Below are positions 10,697 through 21,419 of a stretch of DNA of 64,000 nucleotides, piece after piece. The stretch spans positions 186,001 through 250,000 of the forward strand of contig JAGFMI010000022.1 of NCBI GenBank assembly GCA_021030905.1, in the 5' to 3' direction. Numbering within the stretch: position 1 is the stretch's first letter; each line of letters begins with the position of its first letter. The position numbers and the translations under genes are program-made. The notes beneath the pieces were generated by a model, which was not told the DNA's origin, searched no databases, and saw nothing but the letters and a program-made list of their open reading frames with translations. This DNA is from Pyrenula massariospora (lineage: Eukaryota; Ascomycota; Eurotiomycetes; Pyrenulales; Pyrenulaceae).

Positions 10697-12916
10697 TTAT
10701 TGCCACCCGCCGGGCCCCGCAAAATTCATCCCGGGTCCGCTGACATAGCCTGACTCGTCAGGCCCCTCTCCGCCCATCATGCCTCCGCTAACGTCGCTTA
10801 GATCGCCTTCATCCGCGCTTTGAGGCATGGCATTCCAATCAATGTTATTCAGCGCCGGGTACTGCGCTAATAATGCTGCAGGGAGCATAAAGTTGCCGTT
10901 GGGCATGCCCGAAGGATCACCGGGCATCATCATCGGCTGCTGTACAGGTTGCAATCCCGCTGCGATCTGCTGTTGTTGCTGCTCTATGAAGCGTACTCTC
11001 TGGCGTTCTTGTGCTTCCTCGTCCAAAAGAGGCTTGATACAGACGCGGCCAGCTTCGGAGCGGAAATGACGTCCCAAAGCATCTGCACGGGCAAAGCGCC
11101 GGCCGCAACCCCATTGCCCGCCAGAGCCTAGCTCACCCTTGCAAACGAATTTCTTTTCGCCTGAATGGAGGCCTTCGTGTCGCTTCCGGTCGTGTTGTCG
11201 TGCAAATGCCTTGCCACAGACCGTGCAAACAAAAGGCCGCTCATCAGTATGCGTTCGAAGGTGTGAGCGTAGGTTGTACGCCCGAGTGAAGCGTTTCGGG
11301 CATAGATTGCACTGGAATGTTGCAGGATGTTTTTGTATCCGAGTGTTTGCGCCATGATTAGGAGAAGCGTTTGGCCTCGTTGGATCAGCCAGGTCCAGTA
11401 TATAGTCACGGGAATTGACAGAAGAAGTAGAGGCGCGCCGGGACTTCTCGGATCGGTTGGGCGAAGCATCTCGGGATTGAGAGGGGAGCGGGGACAGCGA
11501 TCGGACGGAATGAGCCGAGCCTGCTGAAGGTGACCTAGAGTGACTGTGTCCGGTTGGAGATGGCGATCGAGCTGTCGGACGCGCATTGAATGAATTTGGA
11601 TCCGAATGACTCCGATTCCGGGCTCCTATAAGATTGTTAGTTAATGTGAAGCGATTATGAGCTTCGAGCTTACTTGTCGGTGGGCTCAATGCATCCACAT
11701 CACCCTCATCTTTCTCGGGCTCAATGCTTCCCTGACGAGAGACACCCGGTGCAGGCTCAATGTTGATCGTGGGAGCTGGAAACTGATCCGCTTGACCCAT
11801 ATCCGAAAAGGTCGAGTGATTTCTCTGATGTCCACGTGGAAGACTTGTCGCTGATTCTGTTGCTTGTGATGTATAGATTTCGGGCCCACTGGTGCCCATT
11901 GGTTGAGTCATTTGTTGACTGAGCATGTAATCCTGTGTCATGCCTAAATTGGGACCAGGTTGGCCTCCAAGATGAGGCGATTCATATGGAGAATGCGCTG
12001 GTGTAGATCGAGGTTGGTCAGCTAGGCTGAAATTTTCGAATTGTCCCAAACCACTGTTATTATAGTCATTCTGGTCTTGCTGTGCTGTCAGCAGCGGAGA
12101 CGGATTGCCCTCCACGGAATCGAAATTCTCATTCTTGAGATAAGGTGATGGCGCAGCGGATGAGGAGATGTCTGAGTGATCTGAGGCTGCCCGACGATGA
12201 CCCTGGAAAGGAGCTGTTCCCAGCATTCCCTGCCAATCTCCTTGGGAATATGCTGCATTTGATGGTGCTAGGGAAGAGTGGCGTGAATGCTGTGGTGTAT
12301 AGAATGCGCCTGCAGTGGAGGCTGGCGATCCTGGCCGTCCGGGAGAGTTGTCAAAGTGTAGGAGATGTGGCGGGGTTGCGACGTTTGGAGAAGACATTCT
12401 GCTCAGGTCCGCCGGATTGACAGCCTGATTCTGAGGTTGAGAAGTTGAAAATGCGTTGTCAAGCGAAAACTCGTGGTTAAAGTCTGAATTATTATTGTTG
12501 TTGTTCTGGAACATCGAAAAGCCGTCACCGTTCGCGCCGGCCGCTTCAAAGAACGGAGGGTTCAAGTCCTGAGGTTGCTGGTAGTCAGGCAACAGTGTAT
12601 GGTCTTGTCCAAAGTTATTTTCTGGTATATCTGGTGCCTGGAAGAAGCCTGTGTCTGGACCTGTGGACTGCGGCGCGGGTTGAGTTTGAAGAGAAGGATT
12701 AAGATATGGTGACGATGTATTGTAGTTGATATTATCTGCCCCGTTTGGGGAAGCTCTATTGAACTTGCCGGTGGTGAAGGTCGCGTTGCTAACCGCAGGA
12801 TCAAGACCGAGCCCCGTTACTGCATCATGGTATTGTTGGTGAGGAGAAGGTGAGTGATCGATTCGATTCTTATTGCCCATCGACGGAGATCTCCCCCGTT
12901 GGTCATTGGGGTCCAT
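10697..12916 (-). CDS. crz1: Calcineurin-responsive C2H2 transcription factor Crz1/CrzA
   Basis: This is the transcription factor dephosphorylated by calcineurin in the Ca2+/cell-wall stress response. It then enters the nucleus and binds CDRE promoters. The start is MDPNDQRG at 12916, the usual Crz1 N-terminus; ten in-frame codons lie upstream. The long N-terminal half is Ser/Pro/Gln/Asn-rich with many SP sites. A PTINIE motif (about residue 382) fits the PxIxIT calcineurin-docking consensus. The C-terminus has two classical C2H2 fingers (FQCNLCPKRF..., FVCTVCGKAF...) and a third, longer finger (CKGELGSGG...CGRRF) typical of Crz1. The frame is open throughout, but 11626-11673 (minus strand) is a perfect 48-bp intron: GTAAGC donor, TTAACTAAC branch, TATAG acceptor. 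It is a multiple of three with no stop. Spliced, the protein is 723 aa. Confidence 0.93.
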   Translation of the reverse strand: MDPNDQRGRSPSMGNKNRIDHSPSPHQQYHDAVTGLGLDPAVSNATFTTGKFNRASPNGADNINYNTSSPYLNPSLQTQPAPQSTGPDTGFFQAPDIPENNFGQDHTLLPDYQQPQDLNPPFFEAAGANGDGFSMFQNNNNNNSDFNHEFSLDNAFSTSQPQNQAVNPADLSRMSSPNVATPPHLLHFDNSPGRPGSPASTAGAFYTPQHSRHSSLAPSNAAYSQGDWQGMLGTAPFQGHRRAASDHSDISSSAAPSPYLKNENFDSVEGNPSPLLTAQQDQNDYNNSGLGQFENFSLADQPRSTPAHSPYESPHLGGQPGPNLGMTQDYMLSQQMTQPMGTSGPEIYTSQATESATSLPRGHQRNHSTFSDMGQADQFPAPTINIEPAPGVSRQGSIEPEKDEGDVDALSPPTSKLEAHNRFTLTNNLIGARNRSHSDPNSFNARPTARSPSPTGHSHSRSPSAGSAHSVRSLSPLPSQSRDASPNRSEKSRRASTSSVNSRDYILDLADPTRPNASPNHGANTRIQKHPATFQCNLCPKRFTRAYNLRSHLRTHTDERPFVCTVCGKAFARQHDRKRHEGLHSGEKKFVCKGELGSGGQWGCGRRFARADALGRHFRSEAGRVCIKPLLDEEAQERQRVRFIEQQQQQIAAGLQPVQQPMMMPGDPSGMPNGNFMLPAALLAQYPALNNIDWNAMPQSADEGDLSDVSGGMMGGEGPDESGYVSGPGMNFAGPGGWQ
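11626..11673 (-). other. Cryptic in-frame intron in crz1 (48 bp)
   Basis: Read on the minus strand the segment begins GTAAGC, contains TTAACTAAC 11 bases before the end and finishes TATAG. It adds 16 codons without a stop, so retention gives a longer isoform. Its inserted residues interrupt the Ser/Pro-rich linker between the PxIxIT motif and the zinc fingers. Confidence 0.85.
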
Positions 12917-14762
12917 GGTGGCTCCGAAAATAGAGCACTCAAGCAAAAGCTCGGGCCAGATGTAGAGTTACGTAGAGGGTATTGTGGCAGTGACCGTTCT
13001 CTAGAAGAGTAGAGGAAGGGAGGAAGTGGGGGATGGCAGGAGGTCTGGTCTTGGTCAGGGCTCCGAGTCGTCGACTTGTGAGCTTAGTGCAGGCTCCACC
13101 AGCGTTGAAGCCTCACCGATTCTGCCTGTAATGCAGAAAGCCAGATCAGCTACTGTACCTGAAGTGTTTCATGTGTGCTCTTTGCAGAAAGATGGCGTTG
13201 GTACCTGTGTCAGCCCCGGTGGACCCGCGAGGCTGTGCAAGCCGGGACAAGGAATATCACCGTCACGCTTCTGGAATTCCAGTATATCTTTTCTTCTGCG
13301 TAGAAATCGCGATTGGGCTTGCCGTGAGACAGGTCGGGATACCAGAAATCGAACGGGTGTGATATGTGCAAGCCCAAAACGCACAGCGATAAAGGTAGGC
13401 ACTAAGGAATAGCGGTGATGGCGGGACAGGGGCACCGAAGCCAGGGAGGTCGCGTTTGCCCGAGTTCTGGAAAGAAGTGCCGACTTGGAGAGATGCAAGT
13501 CACAGACAAGTCAGAGAAGGCATCAAGGTTGTTAGCTGCTACAACGGCTGGAGTTGGCGAAGAAGGTTGATGAAGGTCGATTGAAGATAATGCGGTCGCC
13601 GTACTTGCGACGAGCGCTTAAGCGGGTGCAATCAAATTTGCCGAGCCTGGCGCCCACCACACACACATTTCCAGCCTGTAACGTGATTACAGCGTCCGCC
13701 GGCCTCGTTAGAACTTGCAGGGTCTACGCGTTCCTTCAGCTGCCATCAGCATTCACTCATCCCGACTTCCACTCCCTGCGCTACCTCAACCAATACCCAT
13801 ATAGGGAAGAGGTCTGTACGTAACGGTTGGTATCCAATACCCAACTTGAAATCTACATTATTGCATGCACTGTGACGGCAGGCCAAGTTGTGTCGGATTC
13901 TGCCTTGAAGACTCCCAATCCCAACACCCGCCGACCACTCTCCCACGAACAAGGTGACTAATGTACAACCATGCGGACTCGGCATCTTTCCTGCGCGATA
14001 ATGTGCTCCTCTGCACCATGCCGGCTCGATCACAAACGATGCAATCCGGGAAGGGCACCTGCACGTGCGAGTTCTTAAGATAGGATCTTTAGACTCCCAC
14101 TCCAGGCTGCTCAGCCCTGTGGCGGAGCCCAGTTCTCGGCGTCGCTGATTCGTGCCGTTTCATGATCGGCCACCAGTCCCCTTTTGGTGCATACGCGGGA
14201 ATCCCTTGCTTCTGGAAAGCCGAGGAATCCTCAACGCTGTAGTCCAAAATGCGAATTGCCATTGGATAAAATGATAATCCTATCACCATAATCCCTCTCG
14301 TTACGCAAGGATAGAAATAGAAACAATACACCAGGAGGAACAAGACACATCTTCCCCGAGCCGAACGCGCTCCATCAATTTTTCGTTTTGCAGGTGCCCT
14401 TCTGGAAAGTGGACACGAGATGGCGTCGATCTGAATAATGTGGTCCCATGTGCAGATTGTGGTTAGAGTACTGTCTAACAGGGACACGCCGCTTCTGGAA
14501 GACAGTGGTACTTCTAGTAAATGTTGGTTGATGGAGAAGTCGGGGACGGAAAAGGCTCGGGGGAGTCCGGGAGACGCGTGTGTGGAACTTGGGGGCGTGG
14601 AGGCAGTGAGTGACGCCATCGACGCGTGCTCGAGGCAGCAGCTATACGCGCCAAGGCTCGGTCCATAACACTGAACATCGGTGTACCTGAGATGACGCTG
14701 GGACGACGAGATCGATCTAGAAGCGGGCTCCAGACCCAGTAGAGTGAGCGTGCTCGGTCGCT
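12917..14762. promoter_or_regulatory. Divergent intergenic region between crz1 and rad52
   Basis: This 1.85-kb region separates the CRZ1 start (minus) and the RAD52 start (plus). It must hold both promoters. No gene-like frame was found: the 176-codon minus-strand frame at 14089-14619 has no domain. I could not fix specific transcription-factor sites. Confidence 0.5.
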
Positions 14763-16492
14763 ATGCCAGCGTACGTGCCTGTCTGCCTTTCCATATCACA
14801 ATATACTGATTACAACGGGATATAGCGTAGGAGATCAGCACCAAACAACCGACAATCCATTTGATGAACCGAAACCTCGTATCAGCGTTTACACTGCACA
14901 AGAGGTAGCAACCCTCCAAAGTCGGCTCCACAAACAACTGGGCCCCGAATATATTTCAGCTAGGCCTGGTGCCTCCGGTCAGAAAGTTCACTACATCACA
15001 GCGGAGAAATGTATCAATCTAGCAAATGAAGTCTTTGGATTCAATGGATGGAGTAGCGCAATACAAAATATTCAAATTGACTTTGTGGACGAGAATGCCA
15101 ATACGGGGAAGATCTCTCTAGGACTATCAGTCATTGTAAGGGTTACTTTGAAAGATGGTACATTTCATGAAGACATCGGGTATGGCCATATTGAAAACTG
15201 CAAAGGAAAAGCTGCTGCCTTCGAGAAGGCGAAGAAGGAGGGCACAACAGATGGTTTGAAGCGTGCACTAAGGAATTTTGGGAACGTGCTTGGCAACTGC
15301 GTCTATGACAAAGATTATCTGACGAAAGTGACTAAGGTCAAAGTCGCCCCAGTAAGTAGTTGCCCCTCTATATCCTTGTTCCATCACTGACTCCATGACA
15401 GACAAAGTGGGATGTCGAAAACCTATACCGCCATTCAGATTACGTTTCTGTCAAGAAGGAACCTGCCGGGGAAGAAGTTGTAACGAGGGCGAGCGAGCAG
15501 ACAAGTGATGGTGTGTATGGCCTAAGAATACCTGAGCAATTGCTGACTGTATCTTCACAGCCAGCACTGCTGAGTTTGACGACGACTGGGACGGAGATGC
15601 TTTTAACGAGGCTGACTTTAGTGAATCTCATGTTGGCAATCTAGACGAAGTCACAACAAACCCGGTACTGCCACTGCCAACAGGAGTCAGCACATCCCGA
15701 CCACTCCAGCGTCCTCGGAATGAATTTCAGACCCCTTCTCGACAAAACTCGACAAATTTGGTGGATCCACAAAAACCGCCACAGCCGGCGCTCCAAGCTC
15801 AAAATCGACCACAACCTCGAATGCCTCCACCGCCTGGAGCGCCACAGATCCGTGGAGGGCTGCCTCCGCCTCACGCTTCGCTAAATACACCGCACACAGG
15901 GGGCAGCCATTCATCCTCACCAGGTGTCGAATCTCAGCATTTTCGTCCTCATCATGCAACCCATAATAGTACAAACGTACCTCCCAGAAATCCTGAAGCC
16001 GCACCTAAGGAGGTCCTGCCACAAAATCCCCCTTCCGCTGGCTTCTACTCTGCCCGTACTATTGACCCTTCAAATGTGATGGCAGACCTTCCCCCGGCTC
16101 CCGCCCCTGGTGCGCAATTCAATCCTCATGCTGAGAGTCCCTCTATTCGCAAGACCTCAGGCTTTGATCATCGGAAATCTGCTCCAGTGTCGAAGAGAAC
16201 TTTGAATGTAGAAGGAGGCAGCTCAGTTCATGCGAACCAGTCTCCTCTCCCAGGCCATGCGCCGAAGCCTCAAGCCTACCATCCTCCTGCCGTCGCCTCG
16301 AGGGATTTCATTAATCCATCCATGGACATGAACAGACGGATTGGAGCGCCATCTCGGACCCCAGCCAAGAGACCCCCTCTTGGCGAACTCTCAAATATTC
16401 CGGCACCGCCAATGGGAGCGGTTGTTGGTAATGGAGCCATGGAGGACTCTAAGAAAAGGAAAATTGAGGGACCGACCGCAGGGGAGAATTGA
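14763..16492 (+). CDS. rad52: DNA recombination/repair protein Rad52
   Basis: Rad52 loads Rad51 on RPA-coated ssDNA and anneals complementary strands in homologous recombination. There are four exons: 14763-14770, 14826-15351, 15402-15510 and 15561-16492 (524 aa). The first exon is only eight bases (ATG CCA GC), which fits the Pezizomycotina pattern of a tiny first exon. Its GTACGT donor and TATAG acceptor restore MPAVGDQHQ. The conserved Rad52/22 single-strand annealing domain covers about residues 30-195: YISARPGASGQKVHYI, NEVFGFNGW, GKAAAFEKAKKEG, DGLKRALRNFGN. The remaining ~330 residues are Pro/Ser-rich and disordered, as expected for the RPA/Rad51-binding tail. They include an acidic FDDDWDGDAF motif and end in a basic KKRK cluster. 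Confidence 0.95.
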
Positions 16493-17033
16493 AAAATTAA
16501 ATGGGCGTAGAAGGCGTCAATGAAGCAAGCGATGTCTGGATCTGTTTTAGAGCTTTGTCAACGGCACTCTCAAGGGATAGGTTCAACAGCGTAGGAAGCT
16601 GGCGAGAGGCGTTGCTACTGGCATTGATACCTGCGTGAAGTGAGTATGGAACAATTTGGGTTGTAGAATGCGTGGATTCTTCTATCAGGGTCCAAATAAA
16701 TAGTGCAGCACCTCTATAAATCTCCTTGCCTTGCTACAATCTGCGCCCGTGCCTTCCGTGAGCCAGCTCTCCTGATTTACTCAAGGGGTCTCGGAACAAT
16801 TCCGCTCGTCTTCGGACATAAGGATTTAAGACGAATGGCGCATTACCTCAATTGACCAGCCCTTATTGAGAACGTCTAAAGTAAAGATTTCACCGTTCCT
16901 CCTCTTGTTGCTAAAATTTTCGCGATTCTACGATCTTGCGGCTCTATTACGTTCAGGATATTCTTGAGAAGACCACCAAAGCTCAGCATTACCATCCCCA
17001 ACGCGTTCCTTTTCTGTTTTCCACCAATTCAAC
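16493..17033. other. Intergenic between rad52 and the GST gene
   Basis: 540 bases with no reading frame of note. It should contain the rad52 3' end and the promoter of the downstream gene, which lies on the same strand. Confidence 0.5.
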
Positions 17034-17993
17034 ATGTCCGAAGCCCCAGCCACAAAAAAGCAACGCACGCACCCGCATTATGAGCTCCTCTACCACCCGG
17101 GTATTCCTGGCCGCGGCGAATTTCTCCGTCTACCGTGAGTCTCCTCTACTTCCCTGTCCACCCCGCACTGACTCTGCTCCGCGGCACCGCACAGCCTCGA
17201 AGCCGCTGGCGTGCAGTACACCGATGCCGCAAACTCTACCTCAGAAGGCAAAAGCAAAGTCTATGCCACTCTCAAGACTCCACCTCATGGTAATCCTCCG
17301 ATTTTTGCTCCGCCTGCTATGCTAGTTCCCTCCGCCCATCCTACAGATGCTTCTGCTCCGCTCCTCCTGCATCAAACTCCCACGATTCTTGCATACCTGG
17401 GGCCGCGGCTTTGTCTTGCAGGACCGACTGAAGCACATCATTTCTGGACGCATCAAATTGCCAGCACAGCTTTAGACTTGAACAACGAGGTTCATGACAC
17501 GCATCATCCAGTTGCCGTCAGTGCGTACTATGAGGAGCAGAAGGACGAGGCGTTGAGGAAGAGTAAAGATCTTAGAGAAAATAGGCTGCCAAAGTTCTTT
17601 GGGTACTTTGAGCGCGTGTTGGGGGAGAATGAGAAAGGTGGGGGAAGGTACCTGGTAGGGGAGGGGCTAACATATGCGGATACAACGGTTTGGCAGGTTG
17701 TAGATGGGTAAGCGTATTTATACTTGTCAATTATTTCCTCATTTCTGCAGCCAAATTAATGCTGCTTGTTGGTTGATGAGTCCTAATCAATTAATGATTT
17801 ATCCAGACTCTTCTTCGCTTTTCCCAAGGAAATGGCAGCTATTCAGAAGTCTGGCAAATTCCCATTGTTGTTCGAAAAGCTCTACCCAGGAGTCAAGGAA
17901 GAAAAGGGGCTCAAGGAATATCTTGTTAGCGACAGGCGGAAACCCTATTCCATGGGCATCTTCAGACACTATCCAGAGCTGGATAAGAATTGA
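17034..17993 (+). CDS. Glutathione S-transferase family protein
   Basis: Likely a cytosolic enzyme that conjugates glutathione to electrophiles. There are three exons: 17034-17134, 17195-17707 and 17807-17993 (266 aa). The introns start GTGAGT and GTAAGC and end ACAG and CCAG, both in phase 2. The N-terminal thioredoxin-fold half has YELLYHPGIPGRGEFLRL, with the Tyr and the Arg-Gly of the GST glutathione site. It also has the PTILAYLG segment that follows the cis-Pro/Ser region, although the usual QS pair is replaced around LLLHQTPT. The alpha-helical C-terminal half has the GGRYLVGEGLTYADTTVWQVVDG motif (the N-capping box, Asp in YADT) seen in GSTs. The class most resembles sigma/alpha-like fungal GSTs. 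The substrate is unknown. Confidence 0.88.
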
Positions 17994-18610
17994 GCAGTGG
18001 ACTTATGTGCTCTCTCCAATTTGGGTTACATAAGTTACGCCACAGGTGGAACCAAAAAGCGTCTTACACTAAGCCGACTGCAATACAAAAGAGTGTTTAG
18101 AGTATCCAAAAGTTGTTCTTACGGTCGCTCAATCGATCGCATCACGTCTGAGAACGCGGTGACCAATACCTTTTTGCGTTCAGCAGCATCTTTCCTGTCC
18201 GGGATACTGAAGTCACTTGGAATAAAAAGGCCATTTCAAATTACGACGGCCCTTCCTACTAAGATGGCCAGGATATAAACCAACGACAAATCCATTACAG
18301 AGCTAATAGCACCATATCATTCTGTGATCTTTATCCATCCGCAGTGCGTTATCATACTACAACGGTTCCAGAATCGACGATTTCTATTTAGGCAGCCCTA
18401 CCGGGAATCTGCGGTTAAATCAAACATGCAGGGTGCCGATGATTCCCCACTCCACCCACTTTCGAGCATCTCCAATTTTGCATTGACCACATACGTCGTA
18501 GAAAACAAGGACAGCCAAGATGGCGTCCTTAAAGAGCTGGGGTTTGTTCAATATTCTGCAGTCTTTTTTGACCTGCGGTCTTGCATCTGTTCGTTTTGCC
18601 CGGTATCAAG
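17994..18610. other. Intergenic upstream of the DUF2264 gene
   Basis: No gene is visible. The frame of the downstream protein stays open a little way upstream of 18611, but it holds no conserved sequence. Confidence 0.45.
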
Positions 18611-20548
18611 ATGTCTGTCCAGGCTGATGGGCACATGCCTCCTCATCCCTTCAGCAAATGTCCCTTTCGTACACGATCTGATCTTCAAGAGGCATGCATC
18701 GCGCTGCTGGATCCACTCCTTCCTCGATTCACGCGAGGCTCAACGCGTGTTAAGATTGGAGCAACTGCTACGAGATACGATGAAGCAGGAGCGCAGCTTG
18801 AGGGCTTCAGTAGACCGATGTGGGGACTTGGATCTTTGCTAGCTGGTGGAGGGGTGTATACTGGAACCTCGAAATGGGTTGAGGGTCTAACCAATGGAAC
18901 TGACACGGAACATCCGGAATACTGGGGTGATATTGAGGACTTGGATCAGCGGATGGTGGAGATGTGTCCGATTGGCTACACTTTGGCTGTCGCGTCAGAC
19001 ACGTTCTGGAAGCCGCTTTCGGACAAGCAAAAATCAAATGTTACTACTTGGCTCAATCAAATCAACAAAAAGCAGATGCCTAACACCAACTGGCTGTGGT
19101 TTAGAGTGTTCGCGAATCTAGGTTTGAAGACCAACGGCGCGGCGTTCTCAGCATCTCAGATCGAAGCGGATATGGACCATCTAGACAGTTTTTACATTGC
19201 TTCGGGATGGTCGAATGATGGCCCAAAAACACATTGCCAAATGGACTATTACTCAGGACCATTCGCCATTCAATTTTTACAGCTGCTGTACTCAAAGCTC
19301 GCAGCAGACATTGACCCAAGGCGATCGGAAGAGTATCGAAAGAGGGCCTTTGCATATGCGAAAGATCATGTACATTACTTTGATCCAGAGGGTAGAGCCA
19401 TTCCATTTGGTAGATCGGTGACGTATCGATTTGCAATGGCAGGCTTCTGGGGCGCTTTAGCTTTTGCTGATGTCGAGCTCCCCGCCCCATTGACGTGGGG
19501 CGTTGTGAAAGGTATCCTCCTTAGAAATCTTAGATGGTGGGCGACACAGAAAGATATCTTCAGCACCGATGGAACGCTCACGATCGGATATTCGTACCCG
19601 AATATGTTTCTATCCGAAAACTACAACTCTCCCGGATCACCATACTGGTGCTGTCTGGCACTTACGCCGCTGGCCATCCCAGAGTCACATCCTTTCTGGA
19701 CGGAGGAGGAGCAGCCATACCCATCGGCAGCACTTCCCCAAATTGCTCCCTTGGACCATCCCAAGCATATTATGGTACGTCGGGGTGGTCATTCCTTCCT
19801 CCTGGGATCTGGACAAGCCTGCCATTATCCGTTGAGAGCTACACAAGCGAAATACGGGAAGTTGGCGTATAGCTCCGCTTTTGCCTATTCGGTACCTGTC
19901 GGGTCATACCAGCTTGAGCAAAATGCAGCAGATAACTCGCTCGCGATCTCCGATGATAAAGGAGAGTCGTGGCAGACGAGAAGGCAATGTATCAACTTCC
20001 AAATCAAGACCTACGACGGGTTGCCGGTGATGGAATCGGATTGGTTTCCGTTCCCTGATACGAAGACGGAAACCTGGCTGATTCCACCAACAGAAAGTCG
20101 TCCAAACTGGCACATCCGTATACATCGTGTCAAAGGGCAGAGGAACATCATTTCTGCTGAAGGTGCTTTCGCAATTCATGGGTGCAGTAGTGCTACTGGT
20201 AGATATCTTGGCCCTTTATCGGACTCCGCAAAAGAGGGACAAACAAGCAAGGAGGGCGAGGCGCTTGTGGTCTCAACAGCTGGAGCAGTTGGTATTGTGG
20301 AATTACGCAAGGAGTTGCAGCGGAAGGGGGAAGTCGTTAAATCTGACCCCAACTCCAACTTAGTTGAGAGCAGAACGTTACTACCTACACTGCTGCTTGA
20401 TGTTCCATCAAATGAGGATTGCTGGCTGGTGACAGCCGTCTTTGCCATCCCGTCCTCCGCAGAAGGCTGGCAAGAGAAGTGGAAATCGATGTGGCATGAC
20501 CGACCGGATATACCAAGTTGGGTTTCAGAGTTGATTTCCAAGCATTGA
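18611..20548 (+). CDS. DUF2264 domain protein
   Basis: Single-exon, 645 aa. It matches the DUF2264 family (fungal and bacterial proteins with an (alpha/alpha)-barrel-like fold, often near carbohydrate genes; suspected but unproven glycan-active enzymes). The signature regions are visible: a Phe-Thr-Arg-Gly...Ala-Thr-Arg-Tyr-Asp-Glu N-terminal block, [70 protein letters not shown] and a C-terminal beta-rich domain starting near [13 protein letters not shown]. The conserved Asp/Tyr in QMDYYSG and the Trp/Asn pair in NTNWLWF are typical of the family. There is no signal peptide at the chosen ATG ([11 protein letters not shown]). The frame is open upstream of it, but without conservation. Confidence 0.9.
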   Translation: MSVQADGHMPPHPFSKCPFRTRSDLQEACIALLDPLLPRFTRGSTRVKIGATATRYDEAGAQLEGFSRPMWGLGSLLAGGGVYTGTSKWVEGLTNGTDTEHPEYWGDIEDLDQRMVEMCPIGYTLAVASDTFWKPLSDKQKSNVTTWLNQINKKQMPNTNWLWFRVFANLGLKTNGAAFSASQIEADMDHLDSFYIASGWSNDGPKTHCQMDYYSGPFAIQFLQLLYSKLAADIDPRRSEEYRKRAFAYAKDHVHYFDPEGRAIPFGRSVTYRFAMAGFWGALAFADVELPAPLTWGVVKGILLRNLRWWATQKDIFSTDGTLTIGYSYPNMFLSENYNSPGSPYWCCLALTPLAIPESHPFWTEEEQPYPSAALPQIAPLDHPKHIMVRRGGHSFLLGSGQACHYPLRATQAKYGKLAYSSAFAYSVPVGSYQLEQNAADNSLAISDDKGESWQTRRQCINFQIKTYDGLPVMESDWFPFPDTKTETWLIPPTESRPNWHIRIHRVKGQRNIISAEGAFAIHGCSSATGRYLGPLSDSAKEGQTSKEGEALVVSTAGAVGIVELRKELQRKGEVVKSDPNSNLVESRTLLPTLLLDVPSNEDCWLVTAVFAIPSSAEGWQEKWKSMWHDRPDIPSWVSELISKH

Positions 20549-21419
20549 GCATAGGTTCAGTAGTATCCTCATGTGGAGGATTTCCAACGTTGTGACACTT
20601 GCTGGGATCGAAAAATTCTCGAAGCTCTTCTGTAGAGAGACAACGTTGGAAGTCTCCCCAGGCGTGGGACAAGAGTCCGCCGTGTTCCTGGTAGAGAACC
20701 ATGTCTTGGCATGATATGTTCCGCCGAGGACAAGCCTGCAAACCCGTAGGAAAAGTGTCATTCCCATTCCAGAAATAATGCGTCGACTTCTGGAGCAGAA
20801 GAAACCCTTGCAGAAGCTTGACTAGCATCAAGTCTGCCATTGGTGGTAATTACCAGGCCAATTTCTCCGTGCCAATGTTCTGCCAATACTGACCACGAGG
20901 CTTTAAGATCCGCAGCTCTGCCGCCACCGCTTGGGGGTCCCCATCAAGCCCTCATTCGGCGGGTAAAAAGGGTCTCTCCCCCGCACCCTCCCTCCACAAC
21001 CCCGGACCGCCAAGGCTCCGCAGGGATAGGGTCGAAGCTCCAGACTGGCCCTTGCAGCTCCACTCCTATTCCATGTCTGACCACTCTGACAAGCATCGTG
21101 CCTGTGAAAGGGTTGTTCGTCCGGCAAAATAGATATTGCAGCGAACGATCCTAGGATGCACCACACCTCCGGGAACAGCCTTGGCGGCTGAATTCTTCCC
21201 CACTGATCCTATCTCGGTAATGACCTTACTCTACGTGAAGATTCTTGCCGTTGACGCGGCTTGCTAGTCCGGAGGATGGCTACCGAGATTCCTTGGCGAT
21301 GGATTTGGGAGGTTTCTTTAACTTTGGCTCTGCCCTACCTGCGCTGGTCTGATCTTGCGCCTGGCGAGGAACAGACTCATCTTTGGACGAGGAATTGGGC
21401 ATAGGCCATATCCGCCATC
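20549..21419. other. Intergenic, promoter side of the MFS gene
   Basis: 870 bases, GC-rich in the middle, with no supportable gene. The minus-strand frames that reach into this region are shadows of the DUF2264 gene. Confidence 0.45.

Noticed and set aside
12905-12925. Possible Crz1 self-binding site (GTGGCTC-like) at its own start
   Set aside because: Only a partial match to the known CDRE consensus, and it overlaps the start codon; too weak to call.
14089-14619. 176-codon minus-strand frame in the crz1-rad52 intergenic region
   Set aside because: No motif, lies in a promoter region, and the start context is poor.
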